The notes beneath the pieces were generated by a model. It had not been told where the DNA came from. It did no database searches and was given only the letters and a program-made list of their open reading frames with translations. A program made the position numbers and the translations under genes. A DNA stretch of 39,056 bases, taken from positions 1 through 39,056 of the forward strand of contig JAEWZO010000029.1 of assembly GCA_023458415.1 (NCBI GenBank), written 5' to 3'. Source of the stretch: Bacteroidota bacterium (GTDB lineage: Bacteria > Bacteroidota > Bacteroidia > Flavobacteriales > Weeksellaceae). Of this stretch, positions 31,549-38,981 are shown in pieces (the stretch's first letter is position 1; each line of letters begins with the position of its first letter).

Positions 31549-31840
31549 ATTTTTTTGGAAATTTTCAACAATAAACCATTGTTTTTTTAATAAAGGTCAA
31601 AAATTCGTAAATAATTTTTTTACAGAAATTCAGTGTTTCCAAATGCTAAAATCATGCCAAGTAACGATGAATAAAGGCTTTTTAAATATCTGTTTAATTT
31701 TATTTTCAAATTATGAATTCCTAAATTATAATGTCGGAAATTGCGCAAATGGAAGATTTTGTTACCAAATAAGCAGAAAAAGTCCTATAAAACCGTGGTT
31801 GTGTACAATTTAACGACAGCGAAGATGACTTGTATTTTTA

Positions 31841-31872
31841 TTGAAAATTTCATTTTTTTATTAATAAATTTG
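31841..31872 (+). promoter_or_regulatory. Promoter of panD
   Basis: TTG (31841-31843), a 21-nt spacer and TAAATTTG (31865-31872) match both elements. Only 4 nt separate the box from the panD ATG, so the transcript is probably leaderless. Confidence 0.72.
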
Positions 31873-31876
31873 CGCC

Positions 31877-32227
31877 ATGCTAATTGAAGTTTTCAAATCT
31901 AAAATTCACAGAGTCCGAGTGACGGAATCTGATCTGAATTATATAGGCAGTATTACCATCGATGAGGATCTTCTGGATGCGTCCGGAATTATTGTAGGGG
32001 AACGAGTGTATATCGTTAACGTAAATAACGGCGAGCGTTTCGATACCTATGCAATTAAAGGAAAAAGAAAATCCGGGGAAATCTGTCTTAACGGTCCTGC
32101 GGCAAGAAAAGTTCAGAAAAACGACATTATTATCATTATTTCTTACGCACAGATGACGCCTGAAGAAGCAAAAGACTTTCAGCCAAAGATTATCTTTCCG
32201 GACGAAAAAACAAATTTGCTGACCTAA
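31877..32227 (+). CDS. panD: Aspartate 1-decarboxylase
   Basis: Pyruvoyl enzyme that decarboxylates L-aspartate to beta-alanine for pantothenate and coenzyme A synthesis. The 116 residues match the family. The self-cleavage site is visible as YIGSITID, with Gly24-Ser25 at the standard position; Ser25 becomes the pyruvoyl group. RVYIVNVNNGERFDTYAI near 46-63 and NGPAARKVQKNDIIIIISYA near 75-94 are also typical. It is followed one base later by a TTG-started membrane protein gene, with which it forms an operon. Confidence 0.95.
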   Translation: MLIEVFKSKIHRVRVTESDLNYIGSITIDEDLLDASGIIVGERVYIVNVNNGERFDTYAIKGKRKSGEICLNGPAARKVQKNDIIIIISYAQMTPEEAKDFQPKIIFPDEKTNLLT

Positions 32228-32228
32228 T

Positions 32229-33257
32229 TTGAAAAATCAGAAAAAAAATATCTCAGTAAAAACAATACTTACCATTGTCATTTCCATGGCAGTGGCTGTT
32301 TTTTTTATGTGGTTGGCTTTCCGCGGTCTTGAATTCGAAAAGATTAAAGGATATTTTGCCAAAGCGAATTATCTGTGGGTTGCTGCAGCAGCAGTTTTTG
32401 GGATTCTGGCGTATTGGTTTCGGGCAATCCGATGGAATCTTTTGTTTGAGCCGCTGGGTTACAAGATTTCCAATTCCAACTCATTCTGGTCGATTTCTTT
32501 TGGTTATCTGATGAATTTAACAATTCCAAGAAGTGGAGAAGTGGCAAGAGCAACAGCTTTGTACGGTGTGGAAAAGGTTCCTGTTGATAAATCATTCGGA
32601 ACCATTATTTTAGAGCGAGTAGTAGACTTATTCTGCATGATCGGCTTTTTGGCTTTGACATTGGCTTTTAAATACGACGCGATTTTGGCATTTTATCAGC
32701 AAGCCAATATTGATGTTTCTCCCAATAAAGTTGCCTTGATTTTTGGAATCTTAACTGCTGCGGGAATTTTGTTTTTCGCTTTCAGAAGCAAGTTCCGCAA
32801 TGTTCCGGTTCTTGGGAAAATTATAACCATTATCGACGGTATTTTGGATGGCGTACTTTCCATTTTTAAACTAAAGCAACCCGGGAAATTTATTTTTCAT
32901 TCGGTGATGATTTGGATTTGCTATTTTTTGGCTGCTTATTTAATCTGTTTTGCACTTCCGGAAACTTCCAACTTTACCATTGCCGACGGTTTCTTTATTA
33001 TCGTTGTCGGAACTTTGGGAATGATGATTCCTGCATCCGGCGGAATTGGCGCATTTCATTTGGCTTTAAAACTTGGGATTGGTGCTCTTTTTCTTTCTAT
33101 GGGAAGAACTTTCGCAGAGGGCGAAGAAGTCGGTTTGGCTTATGCGTTCATTTCACACACATTGCAGTTGGTGATTATGGCGGTTCTCGGTTTTATTTCA
33201 ATTCCGATTCTAGCCAAAGCCCGAAACGCGGTGGTGAGAAAAGAGGAATTCAAATAA
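32229..33257 (+). CDS. Lysylphosphatidylglycerol synthase-type TM protein (flippase-like, UPF0104)
   Basis: A 342-residue integral membrane protein with about eight helices, of the family shared by the membrane domain of MprF (aminoacyl-phosphatidylglycerol synthase/flippase). Visible family features are YWFRAIRWNLLFEPLGY near residue 60-76, LTIPRSGEVARATALYG near 97-113, and IPASGGIGAFHLALK near 267. It lacks the cytosolic transferase domain, so a lipid-flipping role is an inference. The start is a TTG one base after the panD stop; the sequence from there (MKNQKKNISVKTIL) gives a good cytoplasmic lead before helix 1. An internal ATG would cut into that helix. Co-transcribed with panD, without an evident functional link. 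Confidence 0.85.
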   Translation: MKNQKKNISVKTILTIVISMAVAVFFMWLAFRGLEFEKIKGYFAKANYLWVAAAAVFGILAYWFRAIRWNLLFEPLGYKISNSNSFWSISFGYLMNLTIPRSGEVARATALYGVEKVPVDKSFGTIILERVVDLFCMIGFLALTLAFKYDAILAFYQQANIDVSPNKVALIFGILTAAGILFFAFRSKFRNVPVLGKIITIIDGILDGVLSIFKLKQPGKFIFHSVMIWICYFLAAYLICFALPETSNFTIADGFFIIVVGTLGMMIPASGGIGAFHLALKLGIGALFLSMGRTFAEGEEVGLAYAFISHTLQLVIMAVLGFISIPILAKARNAVVRKEEFK

Positions 33258-33371
33258 ATTCTGTGATTCAGGATTTCTCCTTTCAAGTTGTCAATCTGGC
33301 AGTTTTGCTATCTAAGGCAAGGTAGTTGTACTTTTTATCAAAGAAAATTTTAAACTTAATACAATAAAGCA

Positions 33372-33872
33372 ATGACAATCGACAACAATCAGGCGGTAAC
33401 GCTAAAATATGTTTTGAAAACCGATGACGAAAACGGAGAAAAAGTTGTGGTAGAAGAAACCACCAACGAAAATCCACTTTCATTTATTTACGGCGCAGGA
33501 ATGATGATTCCGAAATTTGAAGAGCACATCAAAGGTTTGAAAACCGGAGAGACCACATCTTTCACAATTCTTCCTGCAGAAGGTTATGGCGAATTGAACC
33601 CGGAAGCGGTAGTTCAGTTGCCACTCGACATGTTTGAGGGACAGGAATTGCCTCCGGTGGGAGCAATTTTACCACTTTCCGACAATCAGGGAAATCATTT
33701 TCAGGCATTTGTGGTGGAAGTAACAAATGAAGCAGTAGTGGCAGATTTGAATCATCCGATGGCAGGTAAGCCACTTCATTTCGAAGTTGAAATCCTGAAC
33801 AACCGCGAAGCAACGGCGGAAGAGCTTTCTCACGGACACACTCACGGAATCGACGGAAATTCCGGACATTAA
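33372..33872 (+). CDS. SlyD-like FKBP-type peptidyl-prolyl isomerase
   Basis: A 166-residue cytosolic chaperone and prolyl isomerase of the SlyD type. It shows the split FKBP domain (GAGMMIPKFEEHIKGLKTGE near 37-56 and AEGYGELNPEAVVQLP near 65-80), an inserted IF chaperone domain (about 80-128), and the returning strand NHPMAGKPLHFEVEIL near 131-146. The C-terminal tail contains HGHTHG, which could bind nickel or other metals like the SlyD tail but is much shorter. It is followed by a strong terminator. No exact -7 box is seen in the 114-nt gap before it, though it may also be read from the panD operon. Confidence 0.93.
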   Translation: MTIDNNQAVTLKYVLKTDDENGEKVVVEETTNENPLSFIYGAGMMIPKFEEHIKGLKTGETTSFTILPAEGYGELNPEAVVQLPLDMFEGQELPPVGAILPLSDNQGNHFQAFVVEVTNEAVVADLNHPMAGKPLHFEVEILNNREATAEELSHGHTHGIDGNSGH

Positions 33873-33888
33873 TTCCTGAAAAAAATAG

Positions 33889-33918
33889 AAAGTGCCTGTT
33901 TTTGCGGGCGCTTTTTTT
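33889..33918 (+). terminator. Terminator of the SlyD-like gene
   Basis: AAAGTGCCTG (33889-33898) pairs with CGGGCGCTTT (33905-33914, two G-T pairs) around a 6-nt loop, with T residues to 33918. Confidence 0.85.
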
Positions 33919-33946
33919 ATTTGATAAAACAGTATTTCTTGGATAG

Positions 33947-34073
33947 CACAGAGTTTTCAGAGTTAATTTTTAGAGTATCCGCAGTTTTCTGATACTTAAA
34001 AAAATCCGGAAAATTAGGGAAGACCTTAAAGGAAACCTCCTTTAACACTGTGCAAACTCCGCGTTACTCTGTG
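33947..34073. repeat. Possible small interspersed repeat with CACAGAGT/ACTCTGTG ends
   Basis: A 127-bp stretch bounded by CACAGAGT (33947-33954) and ACTCTGTG (34066-34073). Inside are degenerate copies of an ACTCTGTGNAA-like unit near the right end and a perfect 8-bp hairpin TTAAAGGA/TCCTTTAA (34026-34045, AACC loop). There are no coding features and no obvious target-site duplication. Confidence 0.4.
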
Positions 34074-34090
34074 AAACAAACCTACGATAA

Positions 34091-36106
34091 TCAACCGAAA
34101 GCACGCTTCAGCAAACTCTCCACTTTCGGTTCGCTGCCACGGAAATTTTTATACAATTCCATCGGATCTTTGGTTCCGCCTGAAGAAAGCAACCCTTTAT
34201 ATTTAACTGCAATTTCCGGATTGAAGATACCGTTTTCCTTGAAGTACTGGAATGCATCAGCGTCCAAAACTTCGGCCCATTTGTAAGAATAATATCCAGC
34301 CGAATAACCACCCTGAAAAATATGGGAAAAACTCGGGCTCATCGCGGTTTCCGGGTTGCTTGGATATAGATTGGTTGCTTTGGTTTCTTCGGTTTCAAAG
34401 GTTTTAATATCGGAAACTTTATCCATTTTTGTATGATAAGCCATGTCTAAAAGACCGAAACCAAGCTGTCTCAAAGTTTGATACCCTTCCATGAAGTTTT
34501 TGGATTCTGAAATTTTCTGAATTTTTTCATCCGGCAAAACTTCGCCGGTTTGATAATGTTTAGCAAATGTCTTCAGGAACTCCGGTTCGTAGCAGTAATT
34601 TTCCAGAAACTGAGACGGAAGTTCGACAAAATCCCATTTCACAGATGTTCCGGAAAGATTCGGATATTGTGTGTCTGCAAGAACGCCGTGTAAAGCGTGC
34701 CCAAATTCATGGAAAAGTGTCGTCACTTCCTGGAAAGTCAATAAGCTTGGAGTTTCCTTCGTTGGTTTCGAGAAATTACACACAACAGAAATCTGCGGTC
34801 TCGAATTTTTTCCATCCTTTTTAAACTGGCTTTTGTAGCTCGTCATCCACGCTCCGGCTCTTTTTCCTTTTCTTGGGTGATAATCTGCATAAAGAATCGC
34901 CTTATGATTTTCACCTTCGAAAATTTCGTAGGTTTTAACTTCTTCGTGGTATTTTGGAATGTCGTTCCGGTCAACAAATGTGAGTTCGAAAAGCTTTTCA
35001 GCCAAACCGAAAACCGCTTCCTGCACCTTTTCCAGCTGGAAATAAGGTTTCAATTCTTCATCATTAAGGTTGAATTTTTCTTTACGAAGTTTTTCCGCAT
35101 AAAAACTGTGATCCCAACTTTGCATTTCGTCGATACCATCCGCTTTTGCAAGAGATTTCAGCTCCTCAATTTCTTTCAGCGCGTATGGCGTTGCTTTTTC
35201 AAGAAGTTCTTTCAGGAATTTTTCAACTTTCAGTGGCGACTGTGCCATTCTTTCTTCAAGAACATAATCCGCGAAATTTTCGTAACCCAGCAAAACTGCT
35301 TTTTCGTGACGCAATTTGATGAGTTCTTTTATTAAATTCTGATTGTCGAGTTCGCCGCCGTCAAAAGATTTTTTTCCGTTGGCCAGTGCGAGTTCTCTTC
35401 TGAGCTCTCGGTTTTCAGCATACGTCATTGCCGGAACATAACTTGGATATTGCAGCGTGATTGCGTAGCCGTCAAGATTGCGTTCTTTGGCTTCTTCGGC
35501 GTATTGCTGCAATATAGTTTCGGGAATTCCTTTCAGTTGCTCTTTATCTGTGATGTGTTTGAAATAAGCATTGGTCGAGGCCAGAACATTTTGCCCAAAC
35601 TGCAGTGATTTCACCGAAAGGTCCATGTTGATTTTCTCCAGTTTTTTCTTGTCTTCCTCATTCAAAAGCGCACCACTTCGAACAAATCCTTTGTATGTCT
35701 CGTTTAGCAAAGTCTGCTGTTCTTCATTCAGGTCGTATTTGACTTTTTCGTCGTAAACGGTTTTAATTCTCTCAAACAGTTTCTCGTTTTGTGAAATTTT
35801 GGATGAAAATTCAGTTAAAAGCGGAGAGACTTCCTGGGCGATTTTCTGTATTTCATCATTGGTTTCAGCCGAATTCAGATTGAAGAAAATGCTTGCTGCC
35901 AAATCCAGTTGATCTCCGGAATATGCCATTGCTTCAATAGTATTTGCAAAAGTGGGTGCCTCCGAATTTCCGGTTATTTCGTTAATTTCCTGTTCAGCTT
36001 CAGCGATCAGCTGTTTGAATGCAGGAAGAAAATCTTCGTTTTTTATCTCGTTAAAAGGTGGAGTCTGATGGGGAGTTTTGAAAGGTTCTGTAAGAATATT
36101 TGACAT
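34091..36106 (-). CDS. M3 family metallopeptidase, cytosolic form (oligopeptidase A / Dcp-like)
   Basis: Zinc oligopeptidase of family M3 that probably degrades short peptides and signal-peptide fragments in the cytoplasm. The 671 residues begin MSNILTEPFKTPHQTPPFNEIKNEDF with no signal peptide. The zinc site HEFGHALHG lies near residue 465, and GGYSAGYYSYKWAEVLDADAF is near 608. It shares the whole domain plan with the lipoprotein M3 enzyme at 5485-7626 but lacks the lipobox, so the two probably act in different compartments. I see no exact -7 box in the 110 nt upstream. Whether it prefers internal bonds or releases C-terminal dipeptides cannot be decided here. Confidence 0.92.
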   Translation of the reverse strand: MSNILTEPFKTPHQTPPFNEIKNEDFLPAFKQLIAEAEQEINEITGNSEAPTFANTIEAMAYSGDQLDLAASIFFNLNSAETNDEIQKIAQEVSPLLTEFSSKISQNEKLFERIKTVYDEKVKYDLNEEQQTLLNETYKGFVRSGALLNEEDKKKLEKINMDLSVKSLQFGQNVLASTNAYFKHITDKEQLKGIPETILQQYAEEAKERNLDGYAITLQYPSYVPAMTYAENRELRRELALANGKKSFDGGELDNQNLIKELIKLRHEKAVLLGYENFADYVLEERMAQSPLKVEKFLKELLEKATPYALKEIEELKSLAKADGIDEMQSWDHSFYAEKLRKEKFNLNDEELKPYFQLEKVQEAVFGLAEKLFELTFVDRNDIPKYHEEVKTYEIFEGENHKAILYADYHPRKGKRAGAWMTSYKSQFKKDGKNSRPQISVVCNFSKPTKETPSLLTFQEVTTLFHEFGHALHGVLADTQYPNLSGTSVKWDFVELPSQFLENYCYEPEFLKTFAKHYQTGEVLPDEKIQKISESKNFMEGYQTLRQLGFGLLDMAYHTKMDKVSDIKTFETEETKATNLYPSNPETAMSPSFSHIFQGGYSAGYYSYKWAEVLDADAFQYFKENGIFNPEIAVKYKGLLSSGGTKDPMELYKNFRGSEPKVESLLKRAFG

Positions 36107-36188
36107 TTTTAAGTGTTGTATTTCAGGGAAATAAATTTACAAAATTTGTTCCTTTCAAAAGAGTTTGCCGCAATCTGGACAAATTTTC

Positions 36189-36196
36189 TACTTTTG
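36189..36196 (+). promoter_or_regulatory. -7 promoter element for the SRPBCC gene
   Basis: TACTTTTG matches TAnnTTTG and ends 21 nt before the ATG at 36218. Confidence 0.6.
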
Positions 36197-36217
36197 CGTT
36201 ACTTTAAAAATTAAACT

Positions 36218-36739
36218 ATGAAAAAATTTCTTTACGTTTTGTTGGCATTGGTTGCCTCAGTGGTGATCGCCATGTTCGTGGTGAGCGAAAAATATCATTT
36301 CGAAAAATCCATCGTCATCAATGCTCCGGCTGATAAAGTGTATTCGCACATCAGTTCAACTAAAGCCATTAACGAATGGAATCCGTGGCTGAAAATTGAT
36401 CCGAATATGCCGATTACGTACACCGGAACTCAGGGTTCAGTGGGCGACCGTTACTGTTGGGACAGCAAAGATGACAATGCAGGAGCCGGTTGCCAGGAAA
36501 TTGTGGAGTTGGTGCCGAACAGCAGACAGAAAACCAGGATGGAATTCAAAAGGCCATTTGAAGATACTTCGTACTCCGAAGTTATTCTAACGCCACAGGG
36601 AAATCAGACGAAAGTTACATGGACACTTGATTCCGAGCTGGAAAGACCAATGAATTTGATGTCGCTTTTCATGGATGGAAGAATGGATGAATCGTACGGT
36701 GAAGGTTTGGCTAAACTGAAAGAAATCAGCGAAAAATAG
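36218..36739 (+). CDS. SRPBCC family protein with N-terminal membrane anchor
   Basis: A 173-residue protein with one hydrophobic N-terminal segment (about 4-22, FLYVLLALVASVVIAMFVV), followed by a START/Bet v1-like SRPBCC domain: INAPADKVYSHISSTKAINEWNPWLK at about 35-60 and TPQGNQTKVTWTLDSEL near 128-144, ending GLAKLKEISEK. These domains bind hydrophobic ligands in a deep pocket. The anchor suggests it works on the outer face of the cytoplasmic membrane. The ligand is unknown. It forms a single-gene unit between its own promoter and a strong terminator. Confidence 0.85.
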   Translation: MKKFLYVLLALVASVVIAMFVVSEKYHFEKSIVINAPADKVYSHISSTKAINEWNPWLKIDPNMPITYTGTQGSVGDRYCWDSKDDNAGAGCQEIVELVPNSRQKTRMEFKRPFEDTSYSEVILTPQGNQTKVTWTLDSELERPMNLMSLFMDGRMDESYGEGLAKLKEISEK

Positions 36740-36761
36740 TATTACATTAATGAAAATTTGG

Positions 36762-36788
36762 GAGCGGACGAAAGTCCGCTCTTTTCTT
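36762..36788 (+). terminator. Terminator of the SRPBCC gene
   Basis: GAGCGGAC (36762-36769) and GTCCGCTC (36774-36781) form a perfect 8-bp stem closed by a GAAA tetraloop, followed by a T-rich tract (TTTTCTTT). Confidence 0.88.
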
Positions 36789-36841
36789 TGGTGAAGATTT
36801 TGCAGCGTACCGTTTAATTTCAATTCTATATTTTAGTGCGG

Positions 36842-37291
36842 ATGAATGTTGCGGATTACGATAAAAAAGCCATCAGAACTTTTGTAAAAGATATGATTTC
36901 AGGGAAAATAAAAACGCTGGAATTTTATCTGAATTTCACATTGGAAGCTAGCCGCGACATTAAGAAAACTCCGAAATACGATTCTTTCCGTGAAGAAATG
37001 CAGGAAGAGATTTATCATCTCGACAAACAGATGTGCGCACTGAAAAAAATGCAGAAGGATTTTGCAAAAGTAATTCCAGCAAAACATGAAATTGCGCAGT
37101 TGGGCTCTTTGGTAATTACGAATAAAGCACGATTTTATATTTCGGTTGGTTTAGGTGAATTTTTCTTTGAAGGCGACCGTTTTTATGCAATCTCAGAAGA
37201 AAGTCCGATGGCACAGATTATGAAGGATAAGAAAGTAGGAGACGAATTTTTTTTGAACAAAATTCATCAGAAAATTAAACTGATTTTATAA
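36842..37291 (+). CDS. GreA/GreB C-terminal-like protein
   Basis: A 149-residue protein. The N-terminal 80 residues are helical and charged, probably coiled coil (FREEMQEEIYHLDKQMCALKKMQKDF). The C-terminal 65 residues resemble the FKBP-like C-terminal domain of transcript-cleavage factors GreA/GreB: IAQLGSLVITNKARFYISVGLGEF near 82-105, then AISEESPMAQIMKDKKVGDEF near 112-132, where Gre proteins have an IS..SPlg..l.gk..Gd pattern. A role at RNA polymerase, as for the related Rnk or Gre factors, is inferred. Homologues in flavobacteria are sometimes annotated as 3-oxoacyl-ACP synthase, which the sequence does not support. I start at the ATG at 36842; a GTG two codons earlier is possible. Confidence 0.75.
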   Translation: MNVADYDKKAIRTFVKDMISGKIKTLEFYLNFTLEASRDIKKTPKYDSFREEMQEEIYHLDKQMCALKKMQKDFAKVIPAKHEIAQLGSLVITNKARFYISVGLGEFFFEGDRFYAISEESPMAQIMKDKKVGDEFFLNKIHQKIKLIL

Positions 37292-37306
37292 TCTTAAATC
37301 GCAATT

Positions 37307-37879
37307 ATGAAAAATTTGTTTTTGGTTTCAGTGCTTTTAACTCTTTTCAGTTGCCGTGTTTCCGAGGAAAATTCCCATGCTTATTATAAATTCGATCAGG
37401 CTGATCAAAGTAAATTGCTTAACCATTTGACAGTTGGAAAAGTGGTGAAATATAACAATCAGGAAGATGAGGTTTTAACCTTCACAGTGCAGGATGTTAA
37501 CGAAAGTACGAGTAACGATTCCAATTCGCCGATGTTTGGGGACAAATGGATTCATCTAGATCAGAAAACCATTACTCTTGCAAATCAGAACAGAAATATC
37601 AATTATCATTTCGTGAAAAGACCTGTTGATTATGATTTGGCTTTTCAACAAGTTCCTAAATTAATTGATGCATATGTTCAGGGAACCGTTGATGGTCAGT
37701 TGATTGATTATAACAGCGCCACACAATCACTTAATGCGAACGGTGTCACTTATGAAAATGTCTTTATCTATACCGCTCAGCAACCATTCGAGATTTACCA
37801 GAAAATTTATTACGACACTCAAGTTGGATTGGTTGGCTTTGATTTAAGCGACGGAAACCAATGGAGGTTAATCCCTTAA
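37307..37879 (+). CDS. Hypothetical lipoprotein
   Basis: A 190-residue protein that I do not recognise. The N-terminus MKNLFLVSVLLTLFSCRVS is a lipoprotein signal with Cys16. The mature part has no repeats or known motif; it mixes short strands and charged turns (VGKVVKYNNQEDEVLTFTVQD near 45-65, GVTYENVFIYTAQQPFEIYQKIYYDTQVGLVGF near 145-178) and may be a small beta-sandwich. The final IYYDTQVGLVGFDLSDGNQWRL looks like endings seen in Bacteroidota lipoproteins. It begins 15 nt after the GreA-like gene, so they may be co-transcribed. Confidence 0.7.
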   Translation: MKNLFLVSVLLTLFSCRVSEENSHAYYKFDQADQSKLLNHLTVGKVVKYNNQEDEVLTFTVQDVNESTSNDSNSPMFGDKWIHLDQKTITLANQNRNINYHFVKRPVDYDLAFQQVPKLIDAYVQGTVDGQLIDYNSATQSLNANGVTYENVFIYTAQQPFEIYQKIYYDTQVGLVGFDLSDGNQWRLIP

Positions 37880-37951
37880 CTTTCATTGTAAAAGAGGTAT
37901 TTATTGGTTTTTTTAATCATCGGCATTTAGCTTCCACTTAAGTTAAATGCC

Positions 37952-37959
37952 TATTTTTG
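37952..37959 (+). promoter_or_regulatory. -7 promoter element for the nitroreductase gene
   Basis: TATTTTTG matches TAnnTTTG. Only 6 nt separate it from the ATG at 37966, so the mRNA may be leaderless. Confidence 0.6.
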
Positions 37960-37965
37960 TGGGAT

Positions 37966-38481
37966 ATGAATAATCCTGAAATTTTAAAAAATATAATTGA
38001 AAACCGCAGAAGCCGTTTCCCAAAAGATTATACTGGCGAAGTTATTCCGCAGGAAATTTTAGATGAAATCCTGAATGCTGCCAACTTCGTACCCAATCAT
38101 AAGAAAACGAAACCTTGGAGATTTATCGTTTTTCGCGGCACTGAAAAAGAGTTGCTAGGTGAAAAACTGGCGGAACTGTATAAGCAAAACACACGTCCTG
38201 AAGTTTTCCTGGAGAAAAAATACCTCGATATTTCTTCAAAAGTTCAGAAATCTGATGCAGTCGCAGCGGTTTGCGTAAATTTTTCAGCTCTTGTTCCCGA
38301 ATGGGAAGAAGTGGCTGCAACCGCAATGGCTGTTCAGAATATGTATCTTACTTGCACTGCTCATAATGTCGGTTGTTATTGGTCAACTTCCGGAATGAAA
38401 GACCACATCGGTGATTTTCTTGGTTTAGAAGAAAATCAGAAATGTTACGGCTTTTTCTATATGGGAATGGTGGGGAATTAG
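37966..38481 (+). CDS. Nitroreductase family protein (YdjA-like), slightly short C-terminus
   Basis: A 171-residue flavoenzyme of the nitroreductase superfamily. The N-terminal ENRRSRFPKDYTGEVIPQE (about 12-30) holds the FMN-binding Arg pair, PNHKKTKPWRFIVFRG near 43-58 is the second FMN segment, and VAATAMAVQNMYLTCTAHNVGCYW near 117-140 is typical of the core. It should reduce nitro or enone compounds using NAD(P)H. I start at the ATG at 37966 rather than the TTG inside the promoter box. The protein stops at FFYMGMVGN, whereas relatives usually continue for about 10-20 residues with a basic KR-rich tail. The stop codon is already inside an 8-bp repeat array, so the tail may have been lost. 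Confidence 0.82.
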   Translation: MNNPEILKNIIENRRSRFPKDYTGEVIPQEILDEILNAANFVPNHKKTKPWRFIVFRGTEKELLGEKLAELYKQNTRPEVFLEKKYLDISSKVQKSDAVAAVCVNFSALVPEWEEVAATAMAVQNMYLTCTAHNVGCYWSTSGMKDHIGDFLGLEENQKCYGFFYMGMVGN

Positions 38482-38508
38482 ATAATGAGATAATTTGAGA
38501 ATTAGATA
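38475..38508 (-). repeat. Array of degenerate 8-bp repeats, inverted copy
   Basis: On the minus strand the sequence reads in consecutive 8-base units ATTCTCAA, ATTATCTC, ATTATCTA, ATTC. This is the same unit family as the array at 38934-38969 but in the opposite orientation. It includes the nitroreductase stop codon. Confidence 0.65.
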
Positions 38509-38518
38509 CTTTGTAGTT

Positions 38519-38844
38519 TTGAAAACAAATCAAAACCATTTTGCTTATTCCTACGAGAAAGTTGTTCCTTGGATCTTGACCGTCTTTCTGCTGGCTGTTG
38601 TAACTCCAATGCTTGTTGAGTCGCTGCGATACGGTGAGTTGAGATGGTTGTGGCAAATAGGAAGTTTTGGAAGTTTTATTCTGATGATTGCTGTTAACTT
38701 GTTTGCGGTAGGAAATGGATTGTTCACTTTAATGGAATTTGCGGAAAGTGGTAAATATAACTGGTATTGGTTTTTTTAGGGATAATTCCTGTTTTATTTT
38801 ATGGCGGAATTTTGTTGTTTGCGCTAATCTCTAGCCCTGATTGA
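38519..38844 (+). pseudogene. Small multi-span membrane protein broken by a one-base frameshift
   Basis: A hydrophobic protein of unknown function. From a TTG at 38519 (reading KTNQNHFAYSYEKVVPW after the start) the frame runs through about three membrane segments to KYNWYWFF and stops at a TAG at 38777-38779. Directly downstream, another frame continues as LGIIPVLFYGGILLFALISS and ends at the TGA at 38842-38844, exactly the fourth membrane segment one would expect. The junction is the seven-T run at 38771-38777; eight Ts would restore one frame of about 108 codons. It is therefore a recent frameshift, a phase-variable tract or a sequencing error. A TAGTTTTG box lies at 38514-38521. Inverted 8-bp repeat arrays flank the gene. 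Confidence 0.65.
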
Positions 38845-38846
38845 AC

Positions 38847-38919
38847 GGCCTGTTTGAGCTCTTTTTGGTGGCTGAGCGAAGTCGAACCTGCCAAAAAAGC
38901 GAGTAGTGAAAGCAGGTTC
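38847..38919. repeat. REP-like palindromic intergenic element
   Basis: A GC-richer stretch with nested inverted repeats: CCTG/CAGG (38849-38852 with 38913-38916), TTTTTGG/CCAAAAA (38862-38868 with 38891-38897) and GAACCTGC/GCAGGTTC (38884-38891 with 38912-38919). It contains GGTGGCTGAGCGAAGTCGAA (38867-38886), a phrase I recall as recurring between genes in Bacteroidota. No coding potential. Confidence 0.5.
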
Positions 38920-38933
38920 CCGGCTTCTAAAAA

Positions 38934-38969
38934 ATTATCTAATTATCACATTCTCATATTATCACATTC
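38934..38969 (+). repeat. Array of degenerate 8-bp repeats
   Basis: Four and a half consecutive 8-base units, ATTATCTA, ATTATCAC, ATTCTCAT, ATTATCAC, ATTC, with consensus ATT(A/C)TCNN. It matches the array at 38475-38508 in inverted orientation. There are no unique spacers, so it is not a CRISPR. Confidence 0.7.
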
Positions 38970-38981
38970 AAAAATTTTTCC

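Larger units (their letters stand above)
31484..31876. other. 393-bp divergent intergenic region, HU / panD
   Basis: AT-rich region holding the HU promoter at its left end (31519-31548) and the panD promoter at its right end (31841-31872). Between them I see only a weak AT hairpin with a T-run (AACAAT/ATTGTT at 31567-31583). A 48-codon open frame at 31667-31813 has no support. No RNA gene is recognised, although a small RNA could be present. Confidence 0.5.

Noticed and set aside
31667..31813. 48-codon open frame between the HU gene and panD
   Set aside because: No promoter box at a sensible distance, no recognisable domain or signal, and composition like the surrounding AT-rich non-coding DNA.
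34877..35335. 152-codon plus-strand frame inside the cytosolic M3 peptidase gene
   Set aside because: Phe-rich shadow translation of the minus-strand coding sequence; no family resemblance.
38934..38969. Possible CRISPR array
   Set aside because: The units are 8 bp, contiguous and degenerate, with no spacers and no cas genes in the window.
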